64,000 nt of DNA from assembly GCA_016125355.1 (NCBI GenBank), contig WGLX01000008.1, forward strand, positions 1-64,000. Direction: 5' to 3'. Positions 51,226-59,194 of this stretch are shown here, in pieces. This DNA is from Actinomycetales bacterium (GTDB lineage Bacteria; Actinomycetota; Actinomycetes; S36-B12). Every line of letters starts with the position of its first letter. Positions within the stretch are counted from its first letter, which is position 1. Under the pieces are notes generated by a model. It had not been told where the DNA came from. It made no database searches and saw nothing but the letters and a program-made list of their open reading frames with translations. The translations under genes and the position numbers were made by a program.

Positions 51226-52272
51226 ATGAAGGCGGTACTGCTGCCCAACTGGAAGTCCGATCCGCAGATCGTCGAGGTGGAGGAGCCCACCCCGGGGCCG
51301 GGGCAGGTCGTCCTCAAGATCGCCGGCGCAGGCCTGTGCCACAGCGACCTGCACCTGCTGCACGACTTCGAGGAGGGCATGCTGCCGTGGCACGTGCCGT
51401 TCATCCTCGGTCATGAGAACTCGGGCTACGTGCACGCTGTGGGCGAGGGCGTCGACACGGTCCAGGTCGGCCAGGCCATGGCGGTCTTCGGACCGTGGGG
51501 CTGCGGCAAGTGCGACGCCTGCGGACGCGGTCAGGACACCTACTGCATCGCCCCGCTCGACGGCTACGACAGTGCCTTCGGCGGCGGCCTCGGCACCAAC
51601 GGCGGGCAGGCCGAGTACATGCTCGTACCGGACGCCCGCTTCCTCGTGCCGATCCCGGAGGGCATGGACCCGGTGGCGGCGGCCCCGCTGACCGATGCCG
51701 GCCTGACGCCGTACCACGCCGTCAACCTGTCCGTGCACAAGATGGTGCCGGGCTCGAACGTCGTCGTCATCGGTGCGGGCGGCCTCGGCCACATGGGCAT
51801 CCAGATCATCAAGGCGATGACCGCCGCCAACGTCGTGGCCGTCGACGTCAAAGCTGCGGCCCGGGACCTGGCACTCAAGTCCGGTGCCGACGTCGTGCTC
51901 GACGGCGGCGCCGACGACGTCGTCGACCAGATCAAGGAGGCCACCAAGGGCGGCGCCGAGGTCGTCATCGACTTCGTCGGCACGGATGGGACCCTCGCCA
52001 CGGCCGCGGCCTCGTGCAAGTACCAGAGCGACCTCACCCTGGTCGGCGTGGCGGGCGGCAGCTTCGGCTTCAACCTGTACGCCCCGCCCTACGAGACGGC
52101 GATGCGCTCGATCTACTGGGGCACCCGCGCCGAGCTGCGCCAGGTGCTCGCCCTGGCCGGCAAGGGCCTGATCACCCCGGAGTACTCGACGTACTCCCTG
52201 GATGACGCCCTGACCGCCTACGGCGACATGGAGGCCGGGCGGCTCACCGGCCGCGCCGTCATAACCCCGTAA
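51226..52272 (+). CDS. Zinc-dependent alcohol dehydrogenase (medium-chain family)
   Basis: 348 residues. Catalytic zinc ligands Cys38 (GLCHSD) and the HE pair in LGHENSG; four structural-zinc Cys in CGKCDACGRGQDTYC; cofactor motif GAGGLGHMG with an Asp (VAVDVKA) favouring NAD. The ATG lies 5 bases after GAGGAGAG. It is the only plus-strand gene between 45.2 and 61.5 kb and ends at a hairpin facing the molybdopterin enzyme. Likely oxidises an alcohol intermediate or reduces its ketone. Confidence 0.93.
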   Translation: MKAVLLPNWKSDPQIVEVEEPTPGPGQVVLKIAGAGLCHSDLHLLHDFEEGMLPWHVPFILGHENSGYVHAVGEGVDTVQVGQAMAVFGPWGCGKCDACGRGQDTYCIAPLDGYDSAFGGGLGTNGGQAEYMLVPDARFLVPIPEGMDPVAAAPLTDAGLTPYHAVNLSVHKMVPGSNVVVIGAGGLGHMGIQIIKAMTAANVVAVDVKAAARDLALKSGADVVLDGGADDVVDQIKEATKGGAEVVIDFVGTDGTLATAAASCKYQSDLTLVGVAGGSFGFNLYAPPYETAMRSIYWGTRAELRQVLALAGKGLITPEYSTYSLDDALTAYGDMEAGRLTGRAVITP

Positions 52273-52285
52273 GGCCCGTCCCACC

Positions 52286-52344
52286 GAAATCCCACGCCAG
52301 GCGTCGCAAGGCACCCCGTCTTGTGACGCCTGGCGTGGGATTCC
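52286..52344. terminator. Bidirectional hairpin between alcohol dehydrogenase and molybdopterin oxidoreductase genes
   Basis: 25-base inverted repeat with two mismatches, both tolerable as G-U in RNA: 52286-52310 with 52320-52344, loop of 9 bases. The core CCCACGCCAGGCGTC is perfect. It lies 13 bases after one stop and 4 before the other. Confidence 0.8.
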
Positions 52345-52348
52345 GCGT

Positions 52349-54382
52349 TCAGGCGGGGGTGACCTCGACGAGGGTGTCGTGGAACCAGGGCGAGCCGCGG
52401 TCGTCGTCGCCCACGGTCGCGTTGGTCAGGGCGTTGACGGCCCGCCCCTCGGGCGAGCTGCGATGCCACCAGCCGAACGGGATGGCCACCAGCCCGGGCT
52501 GCACGTCGTCGGAGACCTCCGCGGTCAGCGTGAGCGACCCGCGGTCGTTGCGGACCACGACCGGTGACCCGTCGACGATCCCGCGACGGCTCGCGTCGCG
52601 CTCGTGGATCTGCAGCGTCGGCTCGCCCGCGTTGGGCTGATGGGCCGGCAGCCCTCCGTAGCTGGAGTTGAGGAACTTGTTGTGCTGCTTGCGGGACATG
52701 AGCGCGAGCGGGTAGCGATCCTCCTCGACGGAGCCGCCGCCCACGGTCTCGCGACCCGGGCGATGCTCGAGGGCCCCCAACCGCATGGCGGCGACCGGGG
52801 CCCCGGGCAGCGGATCCACGTGCGGACGCACCTCCTCGGGCACCGCCAGCCGTGCCCAGCCCTCCTCGGCCAGACGCTCGTAGGTGATGCCGTCCAGGAA
52901 CGGATGGCCGCTGGCGAGCATGTCGCGGATGAGGTCCTCGTCGCCGCGCTCGAGGACCGGATCCGAGATCCCCAGCTCGCGCGCCAGCCGCCGGGCGAGC
53001 TCGCTGTTGGGCAGCGCCTCCCCCAGCGGTGCGATCGCCGGCCGGTTCAAGGCGAGGTAGAGGTGCCCCCACGGGTCCATCAGGTCCCAGTGCTCGACCT
53101 GCGTGGTCGCGGGCAGCACGAGGTCGGCATACGCGGCCGTATCCGTGACGAACTGGTCGACGACGACCGTGAAGAGGTCCTCGCGCTCCAGCCCCGCCAC
53201 CACGCGATTCTGGTCGGGGAGGATGGCCGCCGGATTCGCGTTGTGGACGAACAGCAGCTCGATCGACGGATCCCCCAGCCGAGGCTCGGTCAGCACCTGG
53301 CCGAGCCGGGCCATGTTGACCAGGCGCCGGGGCAGCCGCTCCGGGGTGGCGAGCGCGAGCCCGGGCCATGAGCTCGTCGACCGCGCGAGACCGCCCCCGA
53401 CTTCGCGCCAGGAGCCCAGGGCCGCGGGCAGCATCGCGATGGCGCGGGCGATCTCCAGGCCGTTCTCGCGGTGCTCGGAGCCGATGAGGGTGCGCAGGAA
53501 GGTCGGCCCCCGAGTCGCCATGCGCTGTGCCAGTGCCTCGATGACCTCCGGGGCGAGACCGGTCGCCGCACCGGCGCGCTCCGGTGCCCACGCGGCGGCG
53601 CTCGACTGCAACTCGTCCCAGCCCGTCGTGCGATCGGCGAGCCAGCCGGGATCCAGCAGGCCGTCCCGATCAAGGACGTGGACGAGGCCGAGCACGAGGG
53701 CGACATCGGAGCCGGGCAGCAGCTGCAGGTGCTCGTCGGCGGCCTTGGCCGTGTCGGTGCGGATCGGATCGATCACGGTGACGTGGGCGCCGGCCGCTCG
53801 CGCCTCCTCGATGAACGGCCACAGGTGGCGGTTCGTGATCCGGGTGTTCGTCCCCCACAGGACGATGGTCCGGGCGTGCCGGATGGCCTCGGGATCCGCG
53901 CTCAGCGGCACGCCGAGCACATCGGCCGCACCCATGCGGGAGGTGGTCCCGCAGATCTCGCCTCGGATGTCGCTCGCCCCGACGAGGTCGAAGAGCCGGT
54001 TGAGCGCCACGCCCATCTGCAGGGCGCCCTGGGTGCCGGCCGACGCGAACTGCAGGATCGCCTCCGCCCGGCCATCGTCGATGAGGCCGCGCATCCGCCC
54101 GGCGATGTCGGCCAGGGCCTCATCCCAGCCGATCGGCTCGAAGGCGCCGCTGCCCTTGGGGCCGGACCGCCGCAACGGCGTCAGCACCCGGTCCGGGTGG
54201 TAGACGCGGTCCAGGAACCGGTTGACCTTCGGGCACAGGGTGCCCCGGGTGAAGGGGTGATCCGCGTTGCCGCGCAGCCGCGTGGCGACGCCGTCCTCGA
54301 CAGTGACCACCCAGGCACAGGTGTCCGGGCAGTCGTGGTGGCAGGCCCCCAGAACCGTGAGCTGCTCGCCGACCCGCGTCAT
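52349..54382 (-). CDS. Molybdopterin-dependent oxidoreductase (DMSO reductase family)
   Basis: 677 residues. The N-terminal [4Fe-4S] ligands are in CHHDCPDTC plus the Cys of GTLCPKV; the MGD-binding segments LWGTNTRITNRH and PATTQVEHWDLMDPWGHLYL and the C-terminal LMSRKQHNKFLNSSYGG / NALTNATVGDD regions are present. Such enzymes transfer oxygen or hydroxyl groups or oxidise C-H bonds with water. No twin-arginine signal is seen, so it is cytoplasmic. It follows PEP-utilising protein 2 by 17 bases, in one operon. Hydroxylation by water or transhydroxylation of a phosphorylated ring is a possible role (inference). Confidence 0.93.
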   Translation of the reverse strand: MTRVGEQLTVLGACHHDCPDTCAWVVTVEDGVATRLRGNADHPFTRGTLCPKVNRFLDRVYHPDRVLTPLRRSGPKGSGAFEPIGWDEALADIAGRMRGLIDDGRAEAILQFASAGTQGALQMGVALNRLFDLVGASDIRGEICGTTSRMGAADVLGVPLSADPEAIRHARTIVLWGTNTRITNRHLWPFIEEARAAGAHVTVIDPIRTDTAKAADEHLQLLPGSDVALVLGLVHVLDRDGLLDPGWLADRTTGWDELQSSAAAWAPERAGAATGLAPEVIEALAQRMATRGPTFLRTLIGSEHRENGLEIARAIAMLPAALGSWREVGGGLARSTSSWPGLALATPERLPRRLVNMARLGQVLTEPRLGDPSIELLFVHNANPAAILPDQNRVVAGLEREDLFTVVVDQFVTDTAAYADLVLPATTQVEHWDLMDPWGHLYLALNRPAIAPLGEALPNSELARRLARELGISDPVLERGDEDLIRDMLASGHPFLDGITYERLAEEGWARLAVPEEVRPHVDPLPGAPVAAMRLGALEHRPGRETVGGGSVEEDRYPLALMSRKQHNKFLNSSYGGLPAHQPNAGEPTLQIHERDASRRGIVDGSPVVVRNDRGSLTLTAEVSDDVQPGLVAIPFGWWHRSSPEGRAVNALTNATVGDDDRGSPWFHDTLVEVTPA

Positions 54383-54399
54383 GGATGCAGCCTAGGCGG

Positions 54400-56115
54400 C
54401 TACACCGTCTCGAGAACCTCAACCGTGCCCTTGGCTCCGTCGACCCGGACGCGGTCGCCCGTCTTGAGCGCCTGGGTGGCACCGACGAGGCCGCCCACGC
54501 AGGGGATGCCGAGCTCGCGGGCCACGATCATGGCGTGCGAGCCCATCGAGCCCGTGTTCACGATCACGCCCGATGCCACGAGGAACAGCGGCGTCCACGA
54601 CGGATCCGTCTGCGGGGCGACGAGGATCTCGCCCGGCTGGAACTCGTCGATCGCATCCGTGCTCAGGACGACCCGGACCGAGCCCTCGACGACGCCCTGT
54701 GAGGACGCCGCCCCGTTGAGCACGTCTCCGGCGTTGGCGCGAGCCGTGCTGCTCGCCCCCTTCCGAGGCAGGTCGGAGATGGAGGGGATCGGCTGGGAGG
54801 CATCGACGAAGGTCGGGATGTCAAGCTCCTGCAGGGCCTTCCAGGCCTGCTCCCGCTCCTTCAGCGCCTCGAGGTAGGACGTGTCCTTGAGCGCCAGGGC
54901 ATCGAGCTCGCTGTCGAGCGCGATGAAGATCTGGCGGGAGTGCTCCAGGATCCCGTCCGCGGCGAGCCGCTCACCGAGCTCGATGAGCGCCATGCGGGCC
55001 TCGTTCATGATCTTGATGCAGGACGACTTGCCACTCTCGCGCCAGCCGGCGAAGCGGCGGGCCGAGCCGATGGCACCGCGGAAGGCCGCCTCCGTGGCGG
55101 CGTCCATGCCCGCCGTCGCCTCGGCCATGGCCCGGTCCGTCTCGGCGGCGTGGGCGGCCTGCTTGGCCGACGGCGACTGGGTGTCGTCGAGCAGTCGCAT
55201 CTTGTCGACGAGGGCGAGGGCCAAGGTCGGCTTGGACTCCCATGACTCCGTGCCGAGGTCCCACTCGGACGGGCCGCGGTAGCCGAACTCGCCGATGAAG
55301 GCGGCGAACTCGCTCCAGAATCCGCCCGCGGCGATCGGGAGCTTCTCGGCGACCTTGTCGACCCCGCTGTCGAAGAGCGCCGTGAGCTCGGGGCTGTTGC
55401 GCACCGTGCGGGACAGGTTCCACAGGGCGTACGTCGGGGCCGCGGACTCCACGTCGCCGGCGTAGCCGAGGATCGTGACCAGCAGGTGGGCCTTCTCGGG
55501 GGGCAGCATCTGGCCCGCGACCGCCGGCCCGAGGGCGGCGTTGGACGAGCCGATCTGCTCCGACCGCCAGGCGAGCCGCTGGTAGGGCATCATCGCCCGC
55601 GCCCGCGCCACGAGCGCGCGGTTGCTCAGCGCCTTGAGGTTGGGTCGGTTCCAGCGGAGGTCGTCGGCGATCGCCTCGTCCTCATCGGCGCCCTCGAACT
55701 TGGTGGTGGACAGCACCCAGGCGGCGCGAGCCGCGCCGCGCTCGGACAGCTCGGGGTTCTGGTCCTCGGGCGAGGACACGTGCGCCGGGGCCCCCGGTGA
55801 GTTGAAGAAGATCGAGTCGATGATCTCGGCGGTCATGCCCTTGCGGATGCCCAGCACACGGACCGAGCTCTGGTTGACGTACAGGTATCCGTAGATGAAG
55901 CCGGCGACGGACGCCTCCTCGGCGAGCTCCTCCGCCGTGAAGCAGACGTCCTCGACGTATCCGGAGGCCCAGCCGGGCAGCACATTCGGGATCCAGCACA
56001 TCGTCGCGCCGAGCGGCGTGATCGGATCGGCCATCACGTCCGCGGCGTTGAGACGGGTGTAGACGGGGAAGCGGGTGCTGGGCTCGGTGTCGGTGAGCCA
56101 GGCCTTCTCGGACAT
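54400..56115 (-). CDS. PEP-utilising phosphotransferase-like protein 2 (substrate domain plus phosphohistidine domain, no ATP-grasp)
   Basis: 571 residues, paralogue of proteins 1 and 3. The N-terminus WLTDTEPSTRFPVYTRLNAADV and the C-terminal swivelling domain with His527 in GSMGSHAMIVARELGIP show the substrate-plus-His layout of phenylphosphate synthase subunit 1 and rifampin phosphotransferase without its ATP-grasp part. The middle domain diverges strongly between the three copies, as expected if each binds a different substrate. It precedes the molybdopterin oxidoreductase. Its upstream region has the palindromic site M. Confidence 0.82.
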   Translation of the reverse strand: MSEKAWLTDTEPSTRFPVYTRLNAADVMADPITPLGATMCWIPNVLPGWASGYVEDVCFTAEELAEEASVAGFIYGYLYVNQSSVRVLGIRKGMTAEIIDSIFFNSPGAPAHVSSPEDQNPELSERGAARAAWVLSTTKFEGADEDEAIADDLRWNRPNLKALSNRALVARARAMMPYQRLAWRSEQIGSSNAALGPAVAGQMLPPEKAHLLVTILGYAGDVESAAPTYALWNLSRTVRNSPELTALFDSGVDKVAEKLPIAAGGFWSEFAAFIGEFGYRGPSEWDLGTESWESKPTLALALVDKMRLLDDTQSPSAKQAAHAAETDRAMAEATAGMDAATEAAFRGAIGSARRFAGWRESGKSSCIKIMNEARMALIELGERLAADGILEHSRQIFIALDSELDALALKDTSYLEALKEREQAWKALQELDIPTFVDASQPIPSISDLPRKGASSTARANAGDVLNGAASSQGVVEGSVRVVLSTDAIDEFQPGEILVAPQTDPSWTPLFLVASGVIVNTGSMGSHAMIVARELGIPCVGGLVGATQALKTGDRVRVDGAKGTVEVLETV

Positions 56116-56182
56116 GCGCCATCCATTCGACTCGGGGAGTAACTCGAGGCGGAGTCTGCCACCACCGCGGGACGATGGCACG

Positions 56183-56200
56183 TTTTATGTGGAAATCCAC
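56183..56200 (-). promoter_or_regulatory. Motif-1-like promoter copy (site M) upstream of PEP-utilising protein 2
   Basis: Minus-strand reading GTGGATTTCCACATAAAA: palindrome TGGATTTCCA in place of TGGACGTCCA, with an adjacent -10-like CATAAA, 67 bases upstream of the ATG. Confidence 0.45.
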
Positions 56201-56204
56201 GGAT

Positions 56205-57044
56205 CTAGGAGGTCAGCGGCGTGCCCGTGACGAAGGAGATGCCGGCCTCGACGTCCCCGGGGGTCCAGGCCGGCCCCACCGGGGAGGCGACGTTCTGCCG
56301 ACCCTCGTCGCTCAGATAGCTCTCCAGAGGGGCGGGGATCGAGGTGCCCCGCACGTCCGGGGCAGCATCCATCAGCCACCGCAGGTGACCGTCCGGACCC
56401 ACGATGTAGACGACGTTCTGATGCTGGACGTCGTACGTGAGCGGCGCTCCCGTGAGCCAGTCGGTGGCCGAGGCGCCGGAAGCCTCATCCGAACGGCCGT
56501 ACGACAGGTGGAAGGCGTTCCAGAACTGGGCGATCTCGTCTGGTGTGCCGCGCAGGAACTCCCAGTTCGGCTGCGCTCCATACATCCCTTGGTAGGCCTT
56601 CAGGTGCGCCCGGTCATCGCGTTCCGGATCGACGGTGACCTCCACGACCTCGACCGAGTCCTGCAGACCCGCCGTATTGACCGCGCGGGTCACGGCGCCG
56701 AGATTCGCCGAGATCAGCGGGCAGACCTCCTGACACAGCGTGAGGTTGGGGCTGACCACCACGGTCTTGCCGGCGAGGGACGCGAGGGTCACCACGTTCC
56801 CGTCCTGGTCGGTCAGCGGCAGGTCCATCGCCGCCGGCGGCAGCACCTGGTCCAACGCGGTGCCGGCGGCAGGGGTGGCTGCCGACGCAGCAGCTCCGTC
56901 GGGCACCTCGACCACAGCTGGCGCGCCCGCGCCAGGTTCGGCATCGCGGCCACAGGCCGCGATGAGGGCACCGGCGAGGACGACGACGAGGACGAGCCCT
57001 GCGGGCCTGCGGATACGGGAACTAACGGAGGGGAAGGGGATCAC
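56205..57044 (-). CDS. SCO1/SenC-like copper-binding lipoprotein
   Basis: 279 residues. Lipoprotein signal (LIAACG, Cys about 31), an Ala/Pro-rich linker, then a thioredoxin-like SCO domain with the copper-binding Cys-x3-Cys (NLTLCQEVCPLIS) and a distal His (DVQHQNVVYIVG). SCO proteins deliver copper to cytochrome oxidase or handle thiol redox. GTG start 34 bases after Rieske copy E, possibly cotranscribed. It does not fit the catabolic theme obviously; a role in supplying copper or redox to an extracytoplasmic enzyme is possible. Confidence 0.88.
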   Translation of the reverse strand: MIPFPSVSSRIRRPAGLVLVVVLAGALIAACGRDAEPGAGAPAVVEVPDGAAASAATPAAGTALDQVLPPAAMDLPLTDQDGNVVTLASLAGKTVVVSPNLTLCQEVCPLISANLGAVTRAVNTAGLQDSVEVVEVTVDPERDDRAHLKAYQGMYGAQPNWEFLRGTPDEIAQFWNAFHLSYGRSDEASGASATDWLTGAPLTYDVQHQNVVYIVGPDGHLRWLMDAAPDVRGTSIPAPLESYLSDEGRQNVASPVGPAWTPGDVEAGISFVTGTPLTS

Positions 57045-57078
57045 CCTTGCAGGGTAAGCCTCCCGGCTGGGGCCGCGG

Positions 57079-58302
57079 TCAGATGGTGCGCTCGCCGTGC
57101 ACCGGCCGACCGTCGAGAAGCCGTGCCAGGGTGTCGTGCGCGTACTGGACCGCTATCTCGTTCCGCCCGATGATCATGTGCTTGTCCGGGATGGACTGCA
57201 GGCCGTTCTGCACGTCGGTCTGGGCGGTGTAGTCCTCGTCGCGGAAGGCCGCGAAGAACCACTCGGCGGTCTTCTCGGCCTCCGTCATCTGCTCCTCGGT
57301 CTGCGGCGGCGTGCGGAGCAGGGTGGTCTGCCAGGTCATCGACTCCCCCCACGAGTCACCCGGAAGCATGATCGAGATGACGGTGCGCTCGCGCATGCCC
57401 CCGGCGATCGACATGCCCGGGAAGATCCAGTACACGAGGCCCATCGCGACCGCCGGGTCCCATTCCTCGCGCGGCTTGTCCATCATCGCGTCGAGGGTCC
57501 GCAGGGCGAACACGTTGCGCACGTGCGGGCCGAACCGGTCATTGGTGGCCCGGTTGGCGTGGTTGGTCAGCGCCACCGTGTTCGGGTGCAGGGCGCCGAA
57601 GTGGTAGCTCTCCAGGTAGCCGTCGAGGGTCACCTTCCAGTTCGGGCCGGGGAGCTCCTTGGTGACGAAGTGCGTGCACTTGTCGAGCTCGAGAGCCTCG
57701 AGGTAGGGCAGCACCGGGCCGAGCCAGGCATCGATGTCCATCTCCCGGCCGGGCGTCAGGCACACGTACACGATCCCCGCCCGTTCCTCGCACGCGAGGC
57801 GCACCAGGCCGTAGTCGTCCTTCTCGAACTCCCCGAAGGTGTCCTCGCCGGGGACGCCGGTCAGCCTTCCCTCGTGGTCGTACGACCACGCGTGGTACTG
57901 GCACACGAAACCACGGCGGGAGTTGCCGCAGCCCTCGGGGACGAGCTTCATCGCGCGGTGCCGGCAGACGTTGAGCATGGCGCGCAAGTGCCCGTCCCGG
58001 CCGCGAACGAGGATGATCTCCTTGCCGACCACGCGCAGCGCCTTGTAGTCGCCGACTTGAGCCACCTCAGCCGAGGTGCACACAGGCAGCGGGATCTTGT
58101 AGAAGACCTCGGTGACCTCGCGCTGCCACTGCTCGGGATCGAGGTAGTACGAGATCGGGATCTCCAGGGGGGCGGCCGCCTGGTCGGTGGTGCCGTTGCG
58201 CAGGTGCTCGACGAGGCGGTCCATGATGGCCATGGCCTCGTCGCGCGTCAGCGCGGCATGGCCGCCGGCCAGGTACTGGGGAACATGGTCGATCGCGGTC
58301 AT
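57079..58302 (-). CDS. Rieske non-heme iron oxygenase alpha subunit (copy E)
   Basis: 407 residues, member of the B/C/E paralogue set (AMAIMDRLVEHLRNGTTDQA, YKIPLPVCTSAEV). Rieske ligands Cys113-x-His115 and Cys134-x2-His137; the second motif is CQYH rather than CPYH. Iron site in ESYHFGALH. The ATG at 58302 with GAGGTG 5 bases upstream is preferred over a GTG two codons earlier. A TTGACG/TAAAGT promoter with a motif-2 palindrome precedes it. Likely hydroxylates a further intermediate of the same substrate class as B and C. Confidence 0.95.
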   Translation of the reverse strand: MTAIDHVPQYLAGGHAALTRDEAMAIMDRLVEHLRNGTTDQAAAPLEIPISYYLDPEQWQREVTEVFYKIPLPVCTSAEVAQVGDYKALRVVGKEIILVRGRDGHLRAMLNVCRHRAMKLVPEGCGNSRRGFVCQYHAWSYDHEGRLTGVPGEDTFGEFEKDDYGLVRLACEERAGIVYVCLTPGREMDIDAWLGPVLPYLEALELDKCTHFVTKELPGPNWKVTLDGYLESYHFGALHPNTVALTNHANRATNDRFGPHVRNVFALRTLDAMMDKPREEWDPAVAMGLVYWIFPGMSIAGGMRERTVISIMLPGDSWGESMTWQTTLLRTPPQTEEQMTEAEKTAEWFFAAFRDEDYTAQTDVQNGLQSIPDKHMIIGRNEIAVQYAHDTLARLLDGRPVHGERTI

Positions 58303-58336
58303 CGGCACCTCGGGGCTCGTGCGGGTGGTCCCGCAA

Positions 58337-58376
58337 GTCGTCTAGATGACTTTAGCCGCCGTCGCCCCCGCGTCAA
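58337..58376 (-). promoter_or_regulatory. Promoter with motif-2 operator upstream of Rieske copy E
   Basis: On the minus strand: -35 TTGACG (58376-58371), 16-base spacer, -10 TAAAGT (58354-58349), then the palindrome GTCGTCTAGATGAC as read on the plus strand (58337-58350), overlapping the -10 end. Same layout as at Rieske copy B. Confidence 0.65.
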
Positions 58377-58384
58377 CCCCCGAC

Positions 58385-58476
58385 TCGTGTCTCCCACGAG
58401 GTGGGACAAACGACGCAAACATCGGGTGAAGGGGCCGTTTTGACTCGTTTCTCCCACTAGGTGGGAGAAACGAGTC
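58385..58476. repeat. Hairpin doublet (repeat family copy 2) at the 3' end of a histidine phosphatase gene
   Basis: Hairpins 58385-58397 with 58401-58413 (two mismatches) and 58442-58457 with 58461-58476 (GACTCGTTTCTCCCAC, perfect). The spacer again contains GCAAACA and GTTTTG. Sequence and design match the doublet at 40.06 kb. The phosphatase stop codon is inside the right arm. Confidence 0.85.
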
Positions 58477-59194
58477 AGTTGGTGTGGATGCCGACGTGCA
58501 GGTGCTGGCGCTCGTTGACCGAATGCACCCGGCGGACCTCGCCCTTGGCCCAGACGGTCGTGATCGAGCAGTGGCTCGGCAGGAAGAACATGTCCTCCTC
58601 GATGCCCAGGATCCAGCCGAGATAGGCGTTGATGACCCCGCCATGGCTGACCAGGACGATGGACTGCCCCTCGAAGTCCGCCACCAGCTGCTCGATGGCA
58701 CCGACGGCGCGCTGGCGGAACTCCGCCGACCCCTCGCCGAACGGCATCTCATCCCACTTCACGAACCGCTCGAAGCGGGCCTCCCGAGCGGCCCAGTCCT
58801 CCGGGTCGATGAGCGTCCGCGGATCGACTCCGTGCTCGAGCTGGTTGAAGGTCTGCACCTCGACCAGCTCCGGCCGGACGATCGGCTCAAGCCCATGCGG
58901 CGCCGCGATGATCCTCGCCGTCTCGATGGCTCGGTTCATCGTGCTGCACGCGACCACATCGACCTCGAAGTCCTCGGCCAGCGTGGCCGAGACCGCCATC
59001 GCCTGGGTCGTGCCGAGGCCGCTCAGCGGCGGGTCGTCCCACTGCTTGGGGTCGTAGTCCGTACCGGACGGGTAGTCCTGCTGGGCATGGCGCACGAGCG
59101 TCAGCCGGGTGACCCCCTCCTCCTCGAGGAAGAGGAACGGGCGGCGGACGGAGAACGGCGGCTCGGGCGACTTCGGCGGGGGCTTGAGCGTCAC
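58475..59194 (-). CDS. Histidine phosphatase (phosphoglycerate mutase-like) family protein
   Basis: 239 residues. Catalytic motif LTLVRHAQQDYP, second His in IVLVSHGGVIN, acid in LVEVQTF. About 25 residues precede the catalytic strand, more than usual; the GTG start is chosen because it overlaps the stop of PEP-utilising protein 3 by 4 bases (GTGA) and no other start fits. Coupling of a phosphatase directly to a phosphotransferase-like protein suggests that it reverses or completes its reaction (inference). It may have broad phosphomonoesterase activity. Confidence 0.88.
   Translation of the reverse strand: MTLKPPPKSPEPPFSVRRPFLFLEEEGVTRLTLVRHAQQDYPSGTDYDPKQWDDPPLSGLGTTQAMAVSATLAEDFEVDVVACSTMNRAIETARIIAAPHGLEPIVRPELVEVQTFNQLEHGVDPRTLIDPEDWAAREARFERFVKWDEMPFGEGSAEFRQRAVGAIEQLVADFEGQSIVLVSHGGVINAYLGWILGIEEDMFFLPSHCSITTVWAKGEVRRVHSVNERQHLHVGIHTN

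Noticed and set aside
52349-54382. Selenocysteine in the molybdopterin oxidoreductase
   Set aside because: The frame is open for 677 residues without an internal TGA, so no selenocysteine codon is needed.
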